A DNA stretch of 42,266 nucleotides from Defluviicoccus sp. Lineage in GTDB: Bacteria > Pseudomonadota > Alphaproteobacteria > MPNO01. The stretch spans positions 1 to 42,266 of the forward strand of contig JAJEHI010000048.1 in NCBI GenBank assembly GCA_022823775.1, in the 5' to 3' direction. How positions within the stretch are numbered: position 1 is the stretch's first letter; each line of letters opens with the position of its first letter. The translations under genes were made by a program, and so were the position numbers. Of the stretch, positions 1 to 9,675 are shown one piece after another. The notes beneath the pieces are model-generated. The model did no database searches, was not told where the DNA came from, and saw only the letters and a list, made by a program, of their open reading frames with translations.

Positions 1-157
1 CGCCACGGTGCCGTTCGGCTTCGAGAGCGACTTCCTCCGGCCGGTCTACCCGATCGAGAAGGTCGATCTGGACGACTTCTTCACCGGCGACCAGATCGCC
101 AACGCGAAGGGCCGCATGAAAGGCTGGGTCCACTCGCTCGCCCGAACGGGGCGTTAG
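1..157 (+). CDS. C-terminal end of an unrecognised protein (5' end outside window)
   Basis: An open frame entering from the left edge (codons start at base 2) runs to a TAG at 155-157 and encodes the last 51 residues of a protein ending in WVHSLARTGR. It has high-GC codon use like its neighbours and is followed 30 bp later by a strong terminator, so it is very probably the end of a real gene. The fragment has no motif that I can assign to a family and no membrane segment. The function is unknown. Confidence 0.6.
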   Translation, partial: ATVPFGFESDFLRPVYPIEKVDLDDFFTGDQIANAKGRMKGWVHSLARTGR

Positions 158-186
158 TTCCGGCGTCTGTCCGGCACACTACGGAC

Positions 187-212
187 GAGGCGGCCTTCGG
201 GCCGCCTCTTTC
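187..212 (+). terminator. Rho-independent terminator of the left-edge gene
   Basis: A perfect 9-bp stem (187-195 with 200-208) closed by a stable TTCG tetraloop (196-199) is followed by a short T run. It lies 30 bp after the stop of the left-edge gene and insulates it from the toxin-antitoxin pair. Confidence 0.85.
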
Positions 213-297
213 GTTTCGGGCCTCGCGCGGCCGGAAACGCCGGATACCGCCCGGTACCCATCGGGTGGACACGCCATGGACCGCGCCTTAAATTTAT

Positions 298-313
298 CCG
301 GTAACATTACCGG
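298..313. promoter_or_regulatory. Palindromic operator candidate upstream of vapB
   Basis: A perfect inverted repeat, CCGGTAA-CA-TTACCGG, lies 15 bp before the antitoxin start codon, next to the AT-rich tract TTAAATTTAT (288-297) that could serve as a -10 region. Type II toxin-antitoxin operons are usually repressed by the antitoxin or the TA complex binding a palindrome at this place. Binding itself is inferred. Confidence 0.55.
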
Positions 314-327
314 TCGACGGAAAGACC

Positions 328-648
328 ATGGATGACCGACCCGTTCCTCGCACTACCGGCGCAAGAGTCGCGCGGCACCGGATCAAGGCGGCGGCCGCCG
401 GGACGGCACGTGTCGAGGTCTCGGTGCCATCGGAAGACGTGAGCCTCGTCAAGGCGGTGGCGGGAACGCTCCGTCGGGGCGGAACCGCGGCGATGGAATT
501 GCGCGACATTCTTGCGACGGTCGTGTCGCCCCCTCGGGCGAGAACGGGTGCCGAGTTGGTTGCGTTCATGAGGGCCTCGCCGCTTCGCGGCGTGGATTTC
601 GTGGTCGAGCGCGACCGGTCTTCCGGGCGGCCAGTCGATCTCGAATGA
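328..648 (+). CDS. vapB: VapB-type antitoxin
   Basis: This 106-residue protein is encoded directly upstream of a PIN-domain toxin, and its stop overlaps the toxin start by 4 bp (ATGA), so the two are translationally coupled. A GGAAAG ribosome site lies 5 nt before the ATG. The C-terminal stretch FMRASPLRGVDF followed by ERDRSSGRPVDL resembles the toxin-binding tail of VapB antitoxins (ASPL-x-G, RD..TGR). The N-terminal part (residues about 29-68) lacks a clear AbrB, RHH or Phd signature that I can name, so the DNA-binding fold is uncertain. By context it should neutralise the toxin and autoregulate the operon through the palindrome at 298-313. Confidence 0.7.
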   Translation: MDDRPVPRTTGARVARHRIKAAAAGTARVEVSVPSEDVSLVKAVAGTLRRGGTAAMELRDILATVVSPPRARTGAELVAFMRASPLRGVDFVVERDRSSGRPVDLE

Positions 649-1070
649 CGGGTTTCCTGATCGACACAAACGTCATCAGCGAGACCGTCAAACCGCGGCC
701 CGAGCCTCGCGTGATCGATTGGTTCGAGAACCGGACGCCAAACGAGTTGTTTCTTGCCTCGATCACTTTCGGTGAGCTGGTGCGCGGCGCGCGGAGGCTG
801 GAGCATGCCGGCCGGAGACGGGGTTACGAGCGCTGGATCCGGCACGACCTCGCGCGGCAGTTCGAAGGACGGATCCTGCCGTTCGACCGGGAGGCGGGGG
901 CAATATGGGGCGAGATCATGGCCGAGGGAGACCGGACCGGCCGGCCGCGGCCGGCCGTCGACGCCCAGATCGCAGCGATCGCTCGTCGACACGGTCTCAC
1001 GCTCGTGACCCGCAACCTGCGGGACTTCGAGGCGACGGAGGTTCCGGTCCTCGATCCTTGGGTGCGGTAG
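645..1070 (+). CDS. vapC: PIN-domain ribonuclease toxin VapC
   Basis: This 141-residue protein is a single PIN domain of normal VapC length. The acidic metal-binding residues of the family are visible: D7 in LIDTNVISE, E44 in TFGELVRG, D106 in AVDAQIAAIA, and N124/D127 in VTRNLRDF. VapC toxins are Mg2+-dependent endoribonucleases that cut tRNA or rRNA and slow translation. The FitB-like order TRNLRDFEATEVPVLDPW at the C-terminus is typical. It overlaps the antitoxin by 4 bp and ends 19 bp before the convergent CoA ligase gene. All catalytic residues are intact, so it is probably functional. Confidence 0.92.
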   Translation: MTGFLIDTNVISETVKPRPEPRVIDWFENRTPNELFLASITFGELVRGARRLEHAGRRRGYERWIRHDLARQFEGRILPFDREAGAIWGEIMAEGDRTGRPRPAVDAQIAAIARRHGLTLVTRNLRDFEATEVPVLDPWVR

Positions 1071-1084
1071 CGCCGCCGCGGCGC
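1070..1084. terminator. Short GC hairpin between convergent genes (weak terminator candidate)
   Basis: GCGCCG-CCG-CGGCGC forms a 6-bp stem in the 19-bp gap between vapC (plus strand) and the CoA ligase gene (minus strand). It could slow polymerase from both sides, but there is no T run on either strand, so intrinsic termination is doubtful. Confidence 0.3.
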
Positions 1085-1089
1085 GCAGC

Positions 1090-2670
1090 TCACCCCTCCC
1101 GCAGCCGGAAGCGCTGGATCTTGCCGGTCACGGTCTTGGGCAGCGTGTCGACGAAGTTGAACCAGCGCGGGTACTTGTAACGGGCGAGGGCTTCCCGGCA
1201 ATGGGTTTTCAGCTCGTCCTCCAGCGCCGCGCTGGCGTCGCCTGAGTCGTTGAGCACGATATTCGCCTCGGGCTTGATGAGCCCGTCGTCGTCGGGGCGG
1301 CCGACCACCGCGGCCTCGAGCACCTTGGGGTGCTCGATCAGCCGGGCCTCGATCTCGAACGGCGAGCACCAGAGCCCGCCGACCTTGATCATGTCGTCGC
1401 CGCGCCCGCAATTGATGAAATAGCCGTCCTCGTCCCGGTAATACATGTCCCCGGTGTTGAGCCAGTCGTCGCCCAGCATGGTGGCCGCGGTCTTCCCGGG
1501 GTTGTTCCAGTAGAGCTTCGCGGCGGACTCGCCCTGCACCAGCAGCGTCCCCATCTCGCCGTCCGGCACGTCCTCGCCGTCCTCGTCGACCAACCGCACC
1601 TCGTATCCGGGCACCGGGCGGCCGGACGATCCGGCCTTCCAGTCGTCCTCGGTGTTGGAGACGAAGATGTGCAGCATCTCGGTCGAGCCGAGCCCGTCCA
1701 GGATCAGCGTTCCGGTCTTTTCCTTCCAGCGCAGCATGACGTCGCCCGGCAGCGCCTCGCCGGCCGAGATGCAGATCCGGATCGACGACAAATCCGGGTC
1801 CGCCTCCTCCATCGCATGGAGCTGCTGGGCGTACATGGTGGGCACGCCGAAGAACACGGTCGGCCGGAGCGCCTCGATCGCCTCGAAGGTCATTTGCGGC
1901 GTCGGGCGCCGGTCGCTGAGCCCGATGGTGGCGCCGACCCAGAGCGGGAAGGTCATCGCGTTGCCGAAGCCGTAGGAGTGGAACAGCTTGCTGACCGAGA
2001 ACACGGTGTCGTCTTCGCGCAGCCCGGCGATCTTCCGGCCGTAGCGCTCGCTGGTGCAGACCATGTCGCGGTGATGGTGGACGACCCCCTTGGGGTTCCC
2101 GGTGGAACCCGAGGAATAGAGCCAGAAACAGTCGTCCATCGCCGAGGTCGGAGCCGGCGCCAGCACGTCGGATGCCGACGCCGCCTTCTCCCGCAGCCCG
2201 CCCGTCCCGTCGACCCGGAGCACCATCGGCGGCTTTTCGTCGACGGCGTCCAGCCCGCCCTCCACCGCCTCCGCCCATTCCGGACTGTAGACCACACCCC
2301 GGCAGTCCGAATCCTCGATCAGGAACTTGTAATCCCGCGGCCGCATCATGGTGTTGACCGGCACCGGGACAATGCCCGCCCTGACCGCGCCGAAGAAGCA
2401 GGAGACGAATTCCGGACAGTCCTTGACCGCCATCAGGACCCGGTCGCCGGGCTCGATCCCCTCGCCGAGCAGCGCATTGCCGGTCCGCGCGACCTGCGTC
2501 GCGAGCTCGCGATAGCTGGTTTCGCCGTCGACGGTCCGGATCGCGGCCTTGTCGCCCCTTCCCTCGTCGAGGTGCCGGTCGACGAAGGGGATCGCGGCGT
2601 TGAAGACGTCGGAAAAGACGAGCCTCGACGGTGTCGAGCTCTCGTCGATGCGCACGGTGTTGTCCTTCAC
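1090..2670 (-). CDS. Benzoate-CoA-ligase family AMP-forming acyl-CoA ligase
   Basis: This 526-residue ANL-superfamily ligase activates a carboxylic acid with ATP and CoA. The phosphate-binding loop YSSGSTGNPKG is at residues 185-195. The stretches VPVPVNTMMRPRDY, PTVFFGVPTMYAQQL, SAGEALPG and DGLGSTEMLHIF match benzoate-CoA ligases more than long-chain fatty acid ligases. The hinge motifs GRGDDMIKVGG and the C-terminal lysine in KTVTGKIQR are present. The start is the GTG at 2670, with GGAGGG 6 nt upstream; the open frame continues further but has no family-like sequence there. It is transcribed divergently from the molybdenum hydroxylase operon. An aromatic or heteroaromatic acid is the likely substrate, but the exact acid is unknown. 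Confidence 0.9.
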   Translation of the reverse strand: MKDNTVRIDESSTPSRLVFSDVFNAAIPFVDRHLDEGRGDKAAIRTVDGETSYRELATQVARTGNALLGEGIEPGDRVLMAVKDCPEFVSCFFGAVRAGIVPVPVNTMMRPRDYKFLIEDSDCRGVVYSPEWAEAVEGGLDAVDEKPPMVLRVDGTGGLREKAASASDVLAPAPTSAMDDCFWLYSSGSTGNPKGVVHHHRDMVCTSERYGRKIAGLREDDTVFSVSKLFHSYGFGNAMTFPLWVGATIGLSDRRPTPQMTFEAIEALRPTVFFGVPTMYAQQLHAMEEADPDLSSIRICISAGEALPGDVMLRWKEKTGTLILDGLGSTEMLHIFVSNTEDDWKAGSSGRPVPGYEVRLVDEDGEDVPDGEMGTLLVQGESAAKLYWNNPGKTAATMLGDDWLNTGDMYYRDEDGYFINCGRGDDMIKVGGLWCSPFEIEARLIEHPKVLEAAVVGRPDDDGLIKPEANIVLNDSGDASAALEDELKTHCREALARYKYPRWFNFVDTLPKTVTGKIQRFRLREG

Positions 2671-2935
2671 GTGTCCCTCCAGCGCCCGCTCGCTTCGGGC
2701 GCATATTCGGTCCTTGCGCGCGGTCGGGCAAGTCGCGGCGAACGGGCCCCCTCGGCTTGACGCCGCAACGCAAAATCGTATTGATAGCCACCGGATCCGT
2801 ATCGTCTTCAGTGCGCGATATGCGGGCGCCCGGCGGGTCGGGGCGGTGCCGCATAGCCTGCGGACGGGCGCAATACCGGAACGGCGGAGCGGCGGCGGCC
2901 TGCGGCGGGACGGCCTCGGCAGGAAGAAGGAAACG
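2671..2935. promoter_or_regulatory. Divergent promoter region between CoA ligase and molybdenum hydroxylase operon
   Basis: This 265-bp non-coding gap separates two divergent genes. On the plus strand TTGACG (2757-2762) followed 16 bp later by TATTGA (2779-2784) is a possible sigma-70-type promoter for the operon, which would give a leader of about 140 nt. The ribosome site AGGAAGAAGG (2921-2930) precedes the ATG at 2936. I see no convincing regulator palindrome. Confidence 0.35.
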
Positions 2936-5914
2936 ATGAGCCAAACCCAGGAAAAATATGTCGGGCAGCCGGTCGACCGGGTCGAGGACGCGGCGCTGCT
3001 TACCGGTAGCGCGATGTTCTCCGACCACCTGCCGACACGGATCGGGACGCTGCACGCCGCGATCCTGCGTTCGCCGCACGCCCATGCCGAGATCGTTTCG
3101 ATCGACGTCTCGCGCGCGAAGGCGATGCCGGGCGTCGCCGACGTGCTCACGGGCGAGGACCTCAGGGACATCTCCGATCCGTTCCTGATCGTCCTGCGCG
3201 AGCCGATCCTCCAGTGGGCGCTCGCGGTCGGCAAGGTCCGCTATGTGGGCGAGCCGGTGGTCCTCGTCATCGCCACGGACCGCTACCGGGCGGAGGACGC
3301 GCTGTCGGCGATCGAGGTCGCCTACCGGACCCTCAAGCCCGCCATCGACCCCGAGGAAGCGGCGGCGGAAGGCGCCCCGATCGTCCACGAGGATGTCGGA
3401 TCGAACGTCGTCTCGACCCGCGACTTCGTCTACGGCGATCCGGACGCGGCGTTCGCCGAGGCCGACCGGACGGTCCGGCTCAAGATTTCCTATCCGCGCA
3501 ACTCGCACACCCCCATCGAAGGCTTCGTGGCGACGGTGGCCTACGACCCGGCGACCGAATCCTACGACGTGCAGTCCAACTTCCAGGGTCCGTACTCGAC
3601 CCACACCGTGATCTCGAAGGCGTTGCGCGTCTCGAGCTCCAGGCTTCGCATGCGAACGCCCAACTATTCGGGCGGCGGGTTCGGGGTGAAGGTCCAGGTG
3701 TTCCCCTACATCGTCCTGATGGGGCTCGCCTCCAGGGTCGCCGGCCGGCCGGTCAAATGGATCGAGGACCGGCTGGAACACCTGACCGGCGCGACGGCGG
3801 CGCCGAACCGGATCGTCTCCATCGAGGCCGCCGTCAAGAACGACGGGACGATCACCGGGTTCAGGTTCGACCAGCTCGACGATTACGGCGCTTTCCTGCG
3901 TGCGCCGATGCCGGGGCCGCTCTACCGCATGCACGGCATCCTGACGGGCGCCTACGACATCAAGAACCTGTCGGTTACCAACCGGCTGCTGCTGACCAAC
4001 AAGTGTCCGTCGGGAATGGTGCGCGGCTTCGGCGGTCCGCAGATGTACTACGCCATCGAACGGCTGGTGCAGCGGATCGCGGTCGAGCTCGGCCTCGACC
4101 ATTACGAGGTGATCCGCAAAAACCTGGTGCCGGCCGGCGTTTTCCCTTACCGCGCTGCGGCGGGCGCGCTGCTCGACTCGGGCGATTACCCCGCCGCGCT
4201 GGAAAAAGCCGCGCGCGAGGGCCGGCTCGAGGAACTCAGGAAGCGCCGCGACAAGGCCCGCGCGGAAGGCCGTCTCTACGGCATCGGCTACGCGGCGATC
4301 GTCGAGCCGGCGCAGTCCAACATGGGCTATCTCTCGAACATCCTGCCGCTCGCGGAGCGCCAGAAGAACCCGAAGGGCGGCGCCGTCTCGAACGCGACGG
4401 TCAATATCGACCCGCTCGGCACGGTCAACGTCACGGCCGACTCGATCCCGCAGGGGCAGGGCCACATGACGGTGCTCTCCCAGATCGTCGCCGACAATCT
4501 GGGACTCGAGCCCACCGACATCCACGTCAACCTGGAGCACGACACGGCCAAGGACGCATGGTCGATCGCGACCGGCAACTATTCGTCGCGCTTCACCTCG
4601 TCCACCGCCGTAGCCGCCGACCGCGCTGCCAAGAAGGCGCGCGCCAAGCTCGCCAGGATCGCGAGCCAGACGCTCAACGTGCCGCCGGAAGATCTCGAAT
4701 TCGGCAACGGCAGGATCTACGCCGCCGACAACCCCGACAATTCGGTCAATCTTTACCGTGTCGCCGGGTCGGCGCACTGGACGCCCGGCAACCTGCCCGA
4801 CGACATGGAGCCCGGTATCCGCGAGATCGGCTCCTGGTCGCCGCCGGAGCTGGAGCCGCCGAACGACAAGGACCAGATCAACTCCTCGCTGACCTACGGT
4901 TTCGTGTTCGATTTCTGCGGCGTCGAGATCGACCGCGACACCGGCGAGGTGACGATCGACAAATACGTGACGATGCACGACTCGGGCACGCTGCTGAATC
5001 CCAAGCTCGCCGAGGGGCAGGTGCATGGCGCCTTCGCCTGGGCCGTCGGATGCGCGCTCTACGAGGAATTCGCCTATGGCGAGGACGGGAGCTTCCTCAA
5101 CGGCACCTTCGCCGATTACCTGGTGCCGACGGCCTGGGAAGTGCCGGAGCCGCAGATCGTCCACATGGAATCGCCGTCTCTCGTAACGCCGCTGGGGGCC
5201 AAGGGCGTCGGCGAGGGCAACTGCATGTCGACTCCGGTCTGCATCGCGAATGCCGTGTGCGACGCGCTCGGTGTCGAGAACGTCACCCTGCCGCTCAGCC
5301 CCAACAAGGTAGCCGCCCTGATCCACGGCGAGGAACGGCCGCCGCCCGAAGGCGCGGAGGCCCCGCCCGCCCCGAAAGACGCCGCGGACAACGTCATCGC
5401 CGGAACCGGCGAGGCGTTCGTTCCGGCCGCGCAAGAGACGGTATGGGCGGCGCTGCTCGACCCGGAGAAGCTGGCGGCGGTGATCCCGGGCTGCCATTCG
5501 CTCGACCGGGCGGGCGAGCACGCGTACCGGGCCGAGGTCTCGATCGGCGCCGGCCCGGTCAAGGGCCGCTTCAAGGCTACCGTCGCCCTGAGCGACCTGG
5601 ATCCGCCCAACGCGGCGACGCTGTCGGGCGCGCTGACCGGGCTGCTCGGGCTCTCCGAGGGAACCGGGAGCGTGACGCTGACGCCAAGGGACGGCGGCAC
5701 CGCGCTCGCCTACGATTACAGGATCGAGGTGTCGGGCACCGTCGCGGCGATCGGCGGACGGATGATCGAAGGCGCGGCCCGCGCGCTGGTGCGGCAGTTC
5801 TTCGAGCGCCTCGCCTCGGTTCTCGCCGGCGGGCCCGCCGAAGCGCCGGAGGCCGATGCCGCCGCGGCGACCTGGTGGCAACGCTTGCTCGCGGCGCTGG
5901 GGATCGGCCGATGA
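2936..5914 (+). CDS. Molybdenum hydroxylase large subunit fused to a C-terminal CoxG (SRPBCC) domain
   Basis: This 992-residue protein has two parts. Residues 1 to about 795 are a xanthine dehydrogenase/CoxL-type molybdopterin cytosine dinucleotide subunit, starting at KYVGQPVDRVEDAALLTG and including SGGGFGVKVQ, GMVRGFGGPQ and the active-site glutamate E760 in GAKGVGEGN. After a Pro/Ala-rich linker, residues about 819-965 form a CoxG-like SRPBCC domain (EAFVPAAQETVWAALLDPEK, then VIPGCHSL and GRMIEGAARALVRQFFERL), ending in the short amphipathic tail WWQRLLAALGIGR. Family members hydroxylate aldehydes, CO or N-heteroaromatic rings with water as oxygen donor. CoxG is normally a separate gene, so the fusion is unusual. 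The gene overlaps the FAD subunit by ATGA. The substrate is unknown; the active-site loop is not the CO dehydrogenase form I type. Confidence 0.92.
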   Translation: MSQTQEKYVGQPVDRVEDAALLTGSAMFSDHLPTRIGTLHAAILRSPHAHAEIVSIDVSRAKAMPGVADVLTGEDLRDISDPFLIVLREPILQWALAVGKVRYVGEPVVLVIATDRYRAEDALSAIEVAYRTLKPAIDPEEAAAEGAPIVHEDVGSNVVSTRDFVYGDPDAAFAEADRTVRLKISYPRNSHTPIEGFVATVAYDPATESYDVQSNFQGPYSTHTVISKALRVSSSRLRMRTPNYSGGGFGVKVQVFPYIVLMGLASRVAGRPVKWIEDRLEHLTGATAAPNRIVSIEAAVKNDGTITGFRFDQLDDYGAFLRAPMPGPLYRMHGILTGAYDIKNLSVTNRLLLTNKCPSGMVRGFGGPQMYYAIERLVQRIAVELGLDHYEVIRKNLVPAGVFPYRAAAGALLDSGDYPAALEKAAREGRLEELRKRRDKARAEGRLYGIGYAAIVEPAQSNMGYLSNILPLAERQKNPKGGAVSNATVNIDPLGTVNVTADSIPQGQGHMTVLSQIVADNLGLEPTDIHVNLEHDTAKDAWSIATGNYSSRFTSSTAVAADRAAKKARAKLARIASQTLNVPPEDLEFGNGRIYAADNPDNSVNLYRVAGSAHWTPGNLPDDMEPGIREIGSWSPPELEPPNDKDQINSSLTYGFVFDFCGVEIDRDTGEVTIDKYVTMHDSGTLLNPKLAEGQVHGAFAWAVGCALYEEFAYGEDGSFLNGTFADYLVPTAWEVPEPQIVHMESPSLVTPLGAKGVGEGNCMSTPVCIANAVCDALGVENVTLPLSPNKVAALIHGEERPPPEGAEAPPAPKDAADNVIAGTGEAFVPAAQETVWAALLDPEKLAAVIPGCHSLDRAGEHAYRAEVSIGAGPVKGRFKATVALSDLDPPNAATLSGALTGLLGLSEGTGSVTLTPRDGGTALAYDYRIEVSGTVAAIGGRMIEGAARALVRQFFERLASVLAGGPAEAPEADAAAATWWQRLLAALGIGR

Positions 5915-6738
5915 AACCGAGCCCCTTCGACTATGTCCGCGCCATGTCGGCCGAGGAGGCGGTCGCGAGCCTCGACGGCGCCGGCGACGAGGCGCGCATC
6001 CTCGCCGGCGGTCTGTCGCTCGTGCCGATGCTCAACTTCCGCCTCGTCGAGCCCTCGGTGCTGATCGACATCTCCGGCATCGACGATCTCGACTATATCC
6101 GCCAGGACGACGGAGTCGTGGAAGTCGGCGCCTCCACGCGGCAGAGCACGCTCGAGCGGTGGGACGGTATCGCCGGCAAGCTGCCGCTGGTGCACGCGGC
6201 ACTTCCCCATATCGGCCATTACCAGACCCGCAGCCGGGGGACGGTGTGCGGTTCGGTCGCCCATTCCGATCCCAGCTCCGAATTGCCGCTCTGCCTTGCG
6301 ACGCTGGGCGGCGAGGTCGTGCTGCGCTCGGTGGCTGGCGAGCGCCGCGTCGCCGCGAAGGATTTCCAGACCGGGATGCTGACCACGTCGAAGCGCGACG
6401 ACGAGATGGTCGCCGCCGTCCGCTTTCCCGTCGGCGGGCCCGGCTGGGGCTACGCCTTTGTCGAGATGGCCCAGCGTCGCGGCGACTTCGCGATCGTCGC
6501 CCTCGCGGCCGCGGCTTCGGCCGACCGCATCCGGCTCGGCGTAGGCGGAGTCGCCGACCATCCGGCGGTGCGCGAGTGGGACGCGCTGGAGGCAGACGCC
6601 CTCGACGACGCGCTCAACGCGTTTGCATGGGATCTCGGTGGGTACGACGACGTTCATGCGTCGGCGCGCTACCGCCGCGAGCTGGTCCGCCGGCTCGGGA
6701 GGAAAGTGATCGAGGGGGCCAGGTCATGCCGCAGCTGA
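5911..6738 (+). CDS. Molybdenum hydroxylase FAD-binding subunit (CoxM-like)
   Basis: This 275-residue subunit carries the FAD that passes electrons from the iron-sulfur subunit to the acceptor. FAD-binding signatures are AGGLSLVPMLNFRLVEPSVL near residues 32-51 and TRSRGTVCGSVAHSDPSSEL near 105-124. The C-terminal part has the usual EMAQRRGDFAIV. The ATG overlaps the stop of the large subunit (ATGA), and the gene ends 13 bp beyond the start of the 2Fe-2S subunit, so the three subunits are translationally coupled in the order L-M-S. Confidence 0.93.
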   Translation: MKPSPFDYVRAMSAEEAVASLDGAGDEARILAGGLSLVPMLNFRLVEPSVLIDISGIDDLDYIRQDDGVVEVGASTRQSTLERWDGIAGKLPLVHAALPHIGHYQTRSRGTVCGSVAHSDPSSELPLCLATLGGEVVLRSVAGERRVAAKDFQTGMLTTSKRDDEMVAAVRFPVGGPGWGYAFVEMAQRRGDFAIVALAAAASADRIRLGVGGVADHPAVREWDALEADALDDALNAFAWDLGGYDDVHASARYRRELVRRLGRKVIEGARSCRS

Positions 6739-7197
6739 GCCGGGATACGCGGCACGCGGTTTCGTTCACGCTCAACGGCAAGCCGGCCGAGGGCCATGCC
6801 GAGCCGCGCATGCTCCTGTCCGATTTCCTGGTCCACGAGCTCGGCCTGACCAGCGTGCATGTCGGCTGCGAGCACGGCGTCTGCGGCGCCTGCACGGTCC
6901 GCGTCGACGGGGCGGTGAGCCGCGCCTGCCTCACCTTCGCGGTGCAGGTCGATGGAAAGCGGGTCGATACGGTTGAAAGCCTTTCCCCGGAGGAGGGCGG
7001 GCTCAACGAGCTCCAGAAGTCGTTCCGCAAGAACCACGGCCTGCAATGCGGCTATTGCACGCCCGGCATCCTGATGTCGTTGACCGCCTATCTGGAAGAG
7101 AACCCGAAACCGGGCGAGGCCGAGCTGCGCGACATGCTGAGCGGCCATCTCTGCCGCTGCACCGGTTATGTCAACATCGTCCGCGCCGTGATGGAGC

Positions 7198-7217
<20 letters not shown>
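6726..7217 (+). CDS. Molybdenum hydroxylase [2Fe-2S] subunit (CoxS-like)
   Basis: This 163-residue protein holds two [2Fe-2S] clusters. The plant-ferredoxin-type cluster is bound by C48, C53, C56 ([11 protein letters not shown]) and C68. The second cluster is bound by C108, C111 (CGYCTPG), C143 and C145 (LCRCTGY). It relays electrons from the molybdenum centre to FAD. It overlaps the 3' end of the FAD-subunit gene by 13 bp and the start of the next gene by 20 bp, which places all of them in one transcript. Confidence 0.95.
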
Positions 7218-8709
<1,492 letters not shown>

Positions 8710-8721
8710 GGAGAAGACGAC

Positions 8722-9675
8722 GTGACCAAAACCTATGCGGACCTCAGGCGCGAGACCGAGGCGCGGGATCGCAGCCTGCGCGAGAAGGTGATGTCGCTGG
8801 AGGAAGCGGCGGCGCTGGTCGACGACGGAGACCACGTGGCGCTCGGCGGCTGCACCCTGTCGCGGACTCCGATGGCGATGGTGTGGGCGCTGATCCGGGC
8901 GCGGAAGAAGGAGCTCGTCGTCTCGCGCAGCATTACCTCGACCGAGGGCGATCTGTTCTACGGCTCCGGCGCCAGCCGGCACGTGCTCACCAGCTGGTTT
9001 TCCCAGGGCATCGTCTGGGGCGTCTCCAAGGTCATGCGGCACTACACGGAGACCGGGCAGGCGACGTTCGAGGAATGGAGCCACATGGCGATCGGCGTCC
9101 GCTACCGCGCCGGCGCGATGGGGGTGCCGTTCATTCCGGTGCGGAGCATGATGGGCTCGGACCTGACCGGCCGGATCGATGGGCCGAAGGAGATGGACTG
9201 CCCGTTCACCGGGGAGAAGCTGCTGCTGGTGCCCGCGCTCAACCCCGATGTCGCGCTGATCCATGTCCAGCGCTGCGATCCTTACGGCAACGCGCAGATG
9301 GACGGGCTTCCCTTCATGGATGCCGACATCGCGATGGCCGCGAACCGCGTCATCCTCACGACGGAGCGGATCGTCTCCAACAGCCAGATCCGCCGCGCGC
9401 CGGATCGCACGAAGATCCCGTTCATCACGGTCGACGCCGTGGTCGAGGCGCCATACGGCTGCGCCCCGCACGAGTGCTACGGCGTCTACGAGCCGTTCCT
9501 CCCCAACCTCGACGCCTATGCGGCGCTGACAGGCGGTGACGCGGAGGCCGGGGTGAAGGAATATCTTGAGCGTTACGTCTACCAACCCAAGGACTGGGTC
9601 GCCTATCTCGATCTCCTGGGCATGGACAACGTGATCGACGCGGCCCGGCGCGGCAGGAGCGTCTACAATGACTGA
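8722..9675 (+). CDS. CoA-transferase subunit A (glutaconate CoA-transferase type)
   Basis: This 317-residue protein is of GctA length and pattern (MSLEEAAALVDDGDHVALGG, then GRIDGPKEMDCPFTGEKL and VALIHVQRCDPYGNAQM). With the following subunit it should move CoA from an acyl-CoA donor to a carboxylic acid, often a dicarboxylic or ring-opened acid in aromatic catabolism. The start is GTG, with GAGGAGAAG about 6 nt upstream. It overlaps subunit B by 8 bp. The steroid-ring hydrolase IpdAB is a relative, but subunit B here keeps the transferase glutamate. Confidence 0.88.
   Translation: MTKTYADLRRETEARDRSLREKVMSLEEAAALVDDGDHVALGGCTLSRTPMAMVWALIRARKKELVVSRSITSTEGDLFYGSGASRHVLTSWFSQGIVWGVSKVMRHYTETGQATFEEWSHMAIGVRYRAGAMGVPFIPVRSMMGSDLTGRIDGPKEMDCPFTGEKLLLVPALNPDVALIHVQRCDPYGNAQMDGLPFMDADIAMAANRVILTTERIVSNSQIRRAPDRTKIPFITVDAVVEAPYGCAPHECYGVYEPFLPNLDAYAALTGGDAEAGVKEYLERYVYQPKDWVAYLDLLGMDNVIDAARRGRSVYND

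Noticed and set aside
2549..2935. N-terminal extension of the molybdenum hydroxylase large subunit upstream of 2936
   Set aside because: The extra 129 codons overlap the start of the divergent CoA ligase gene and match nothing in the family; a ribosome site precedes the ATG at 2936.
824..5881. Very long minus-strand open frame of 1685 codons antisense to the molybdenum hydroxylase
   Set aside because: It runs through the antisense of conserved genes, is extremely Arg/Gly/Asp-rich with no domain order, and overlaps the CoA ligase in another frame. High GC removes stops; it is a shadow.
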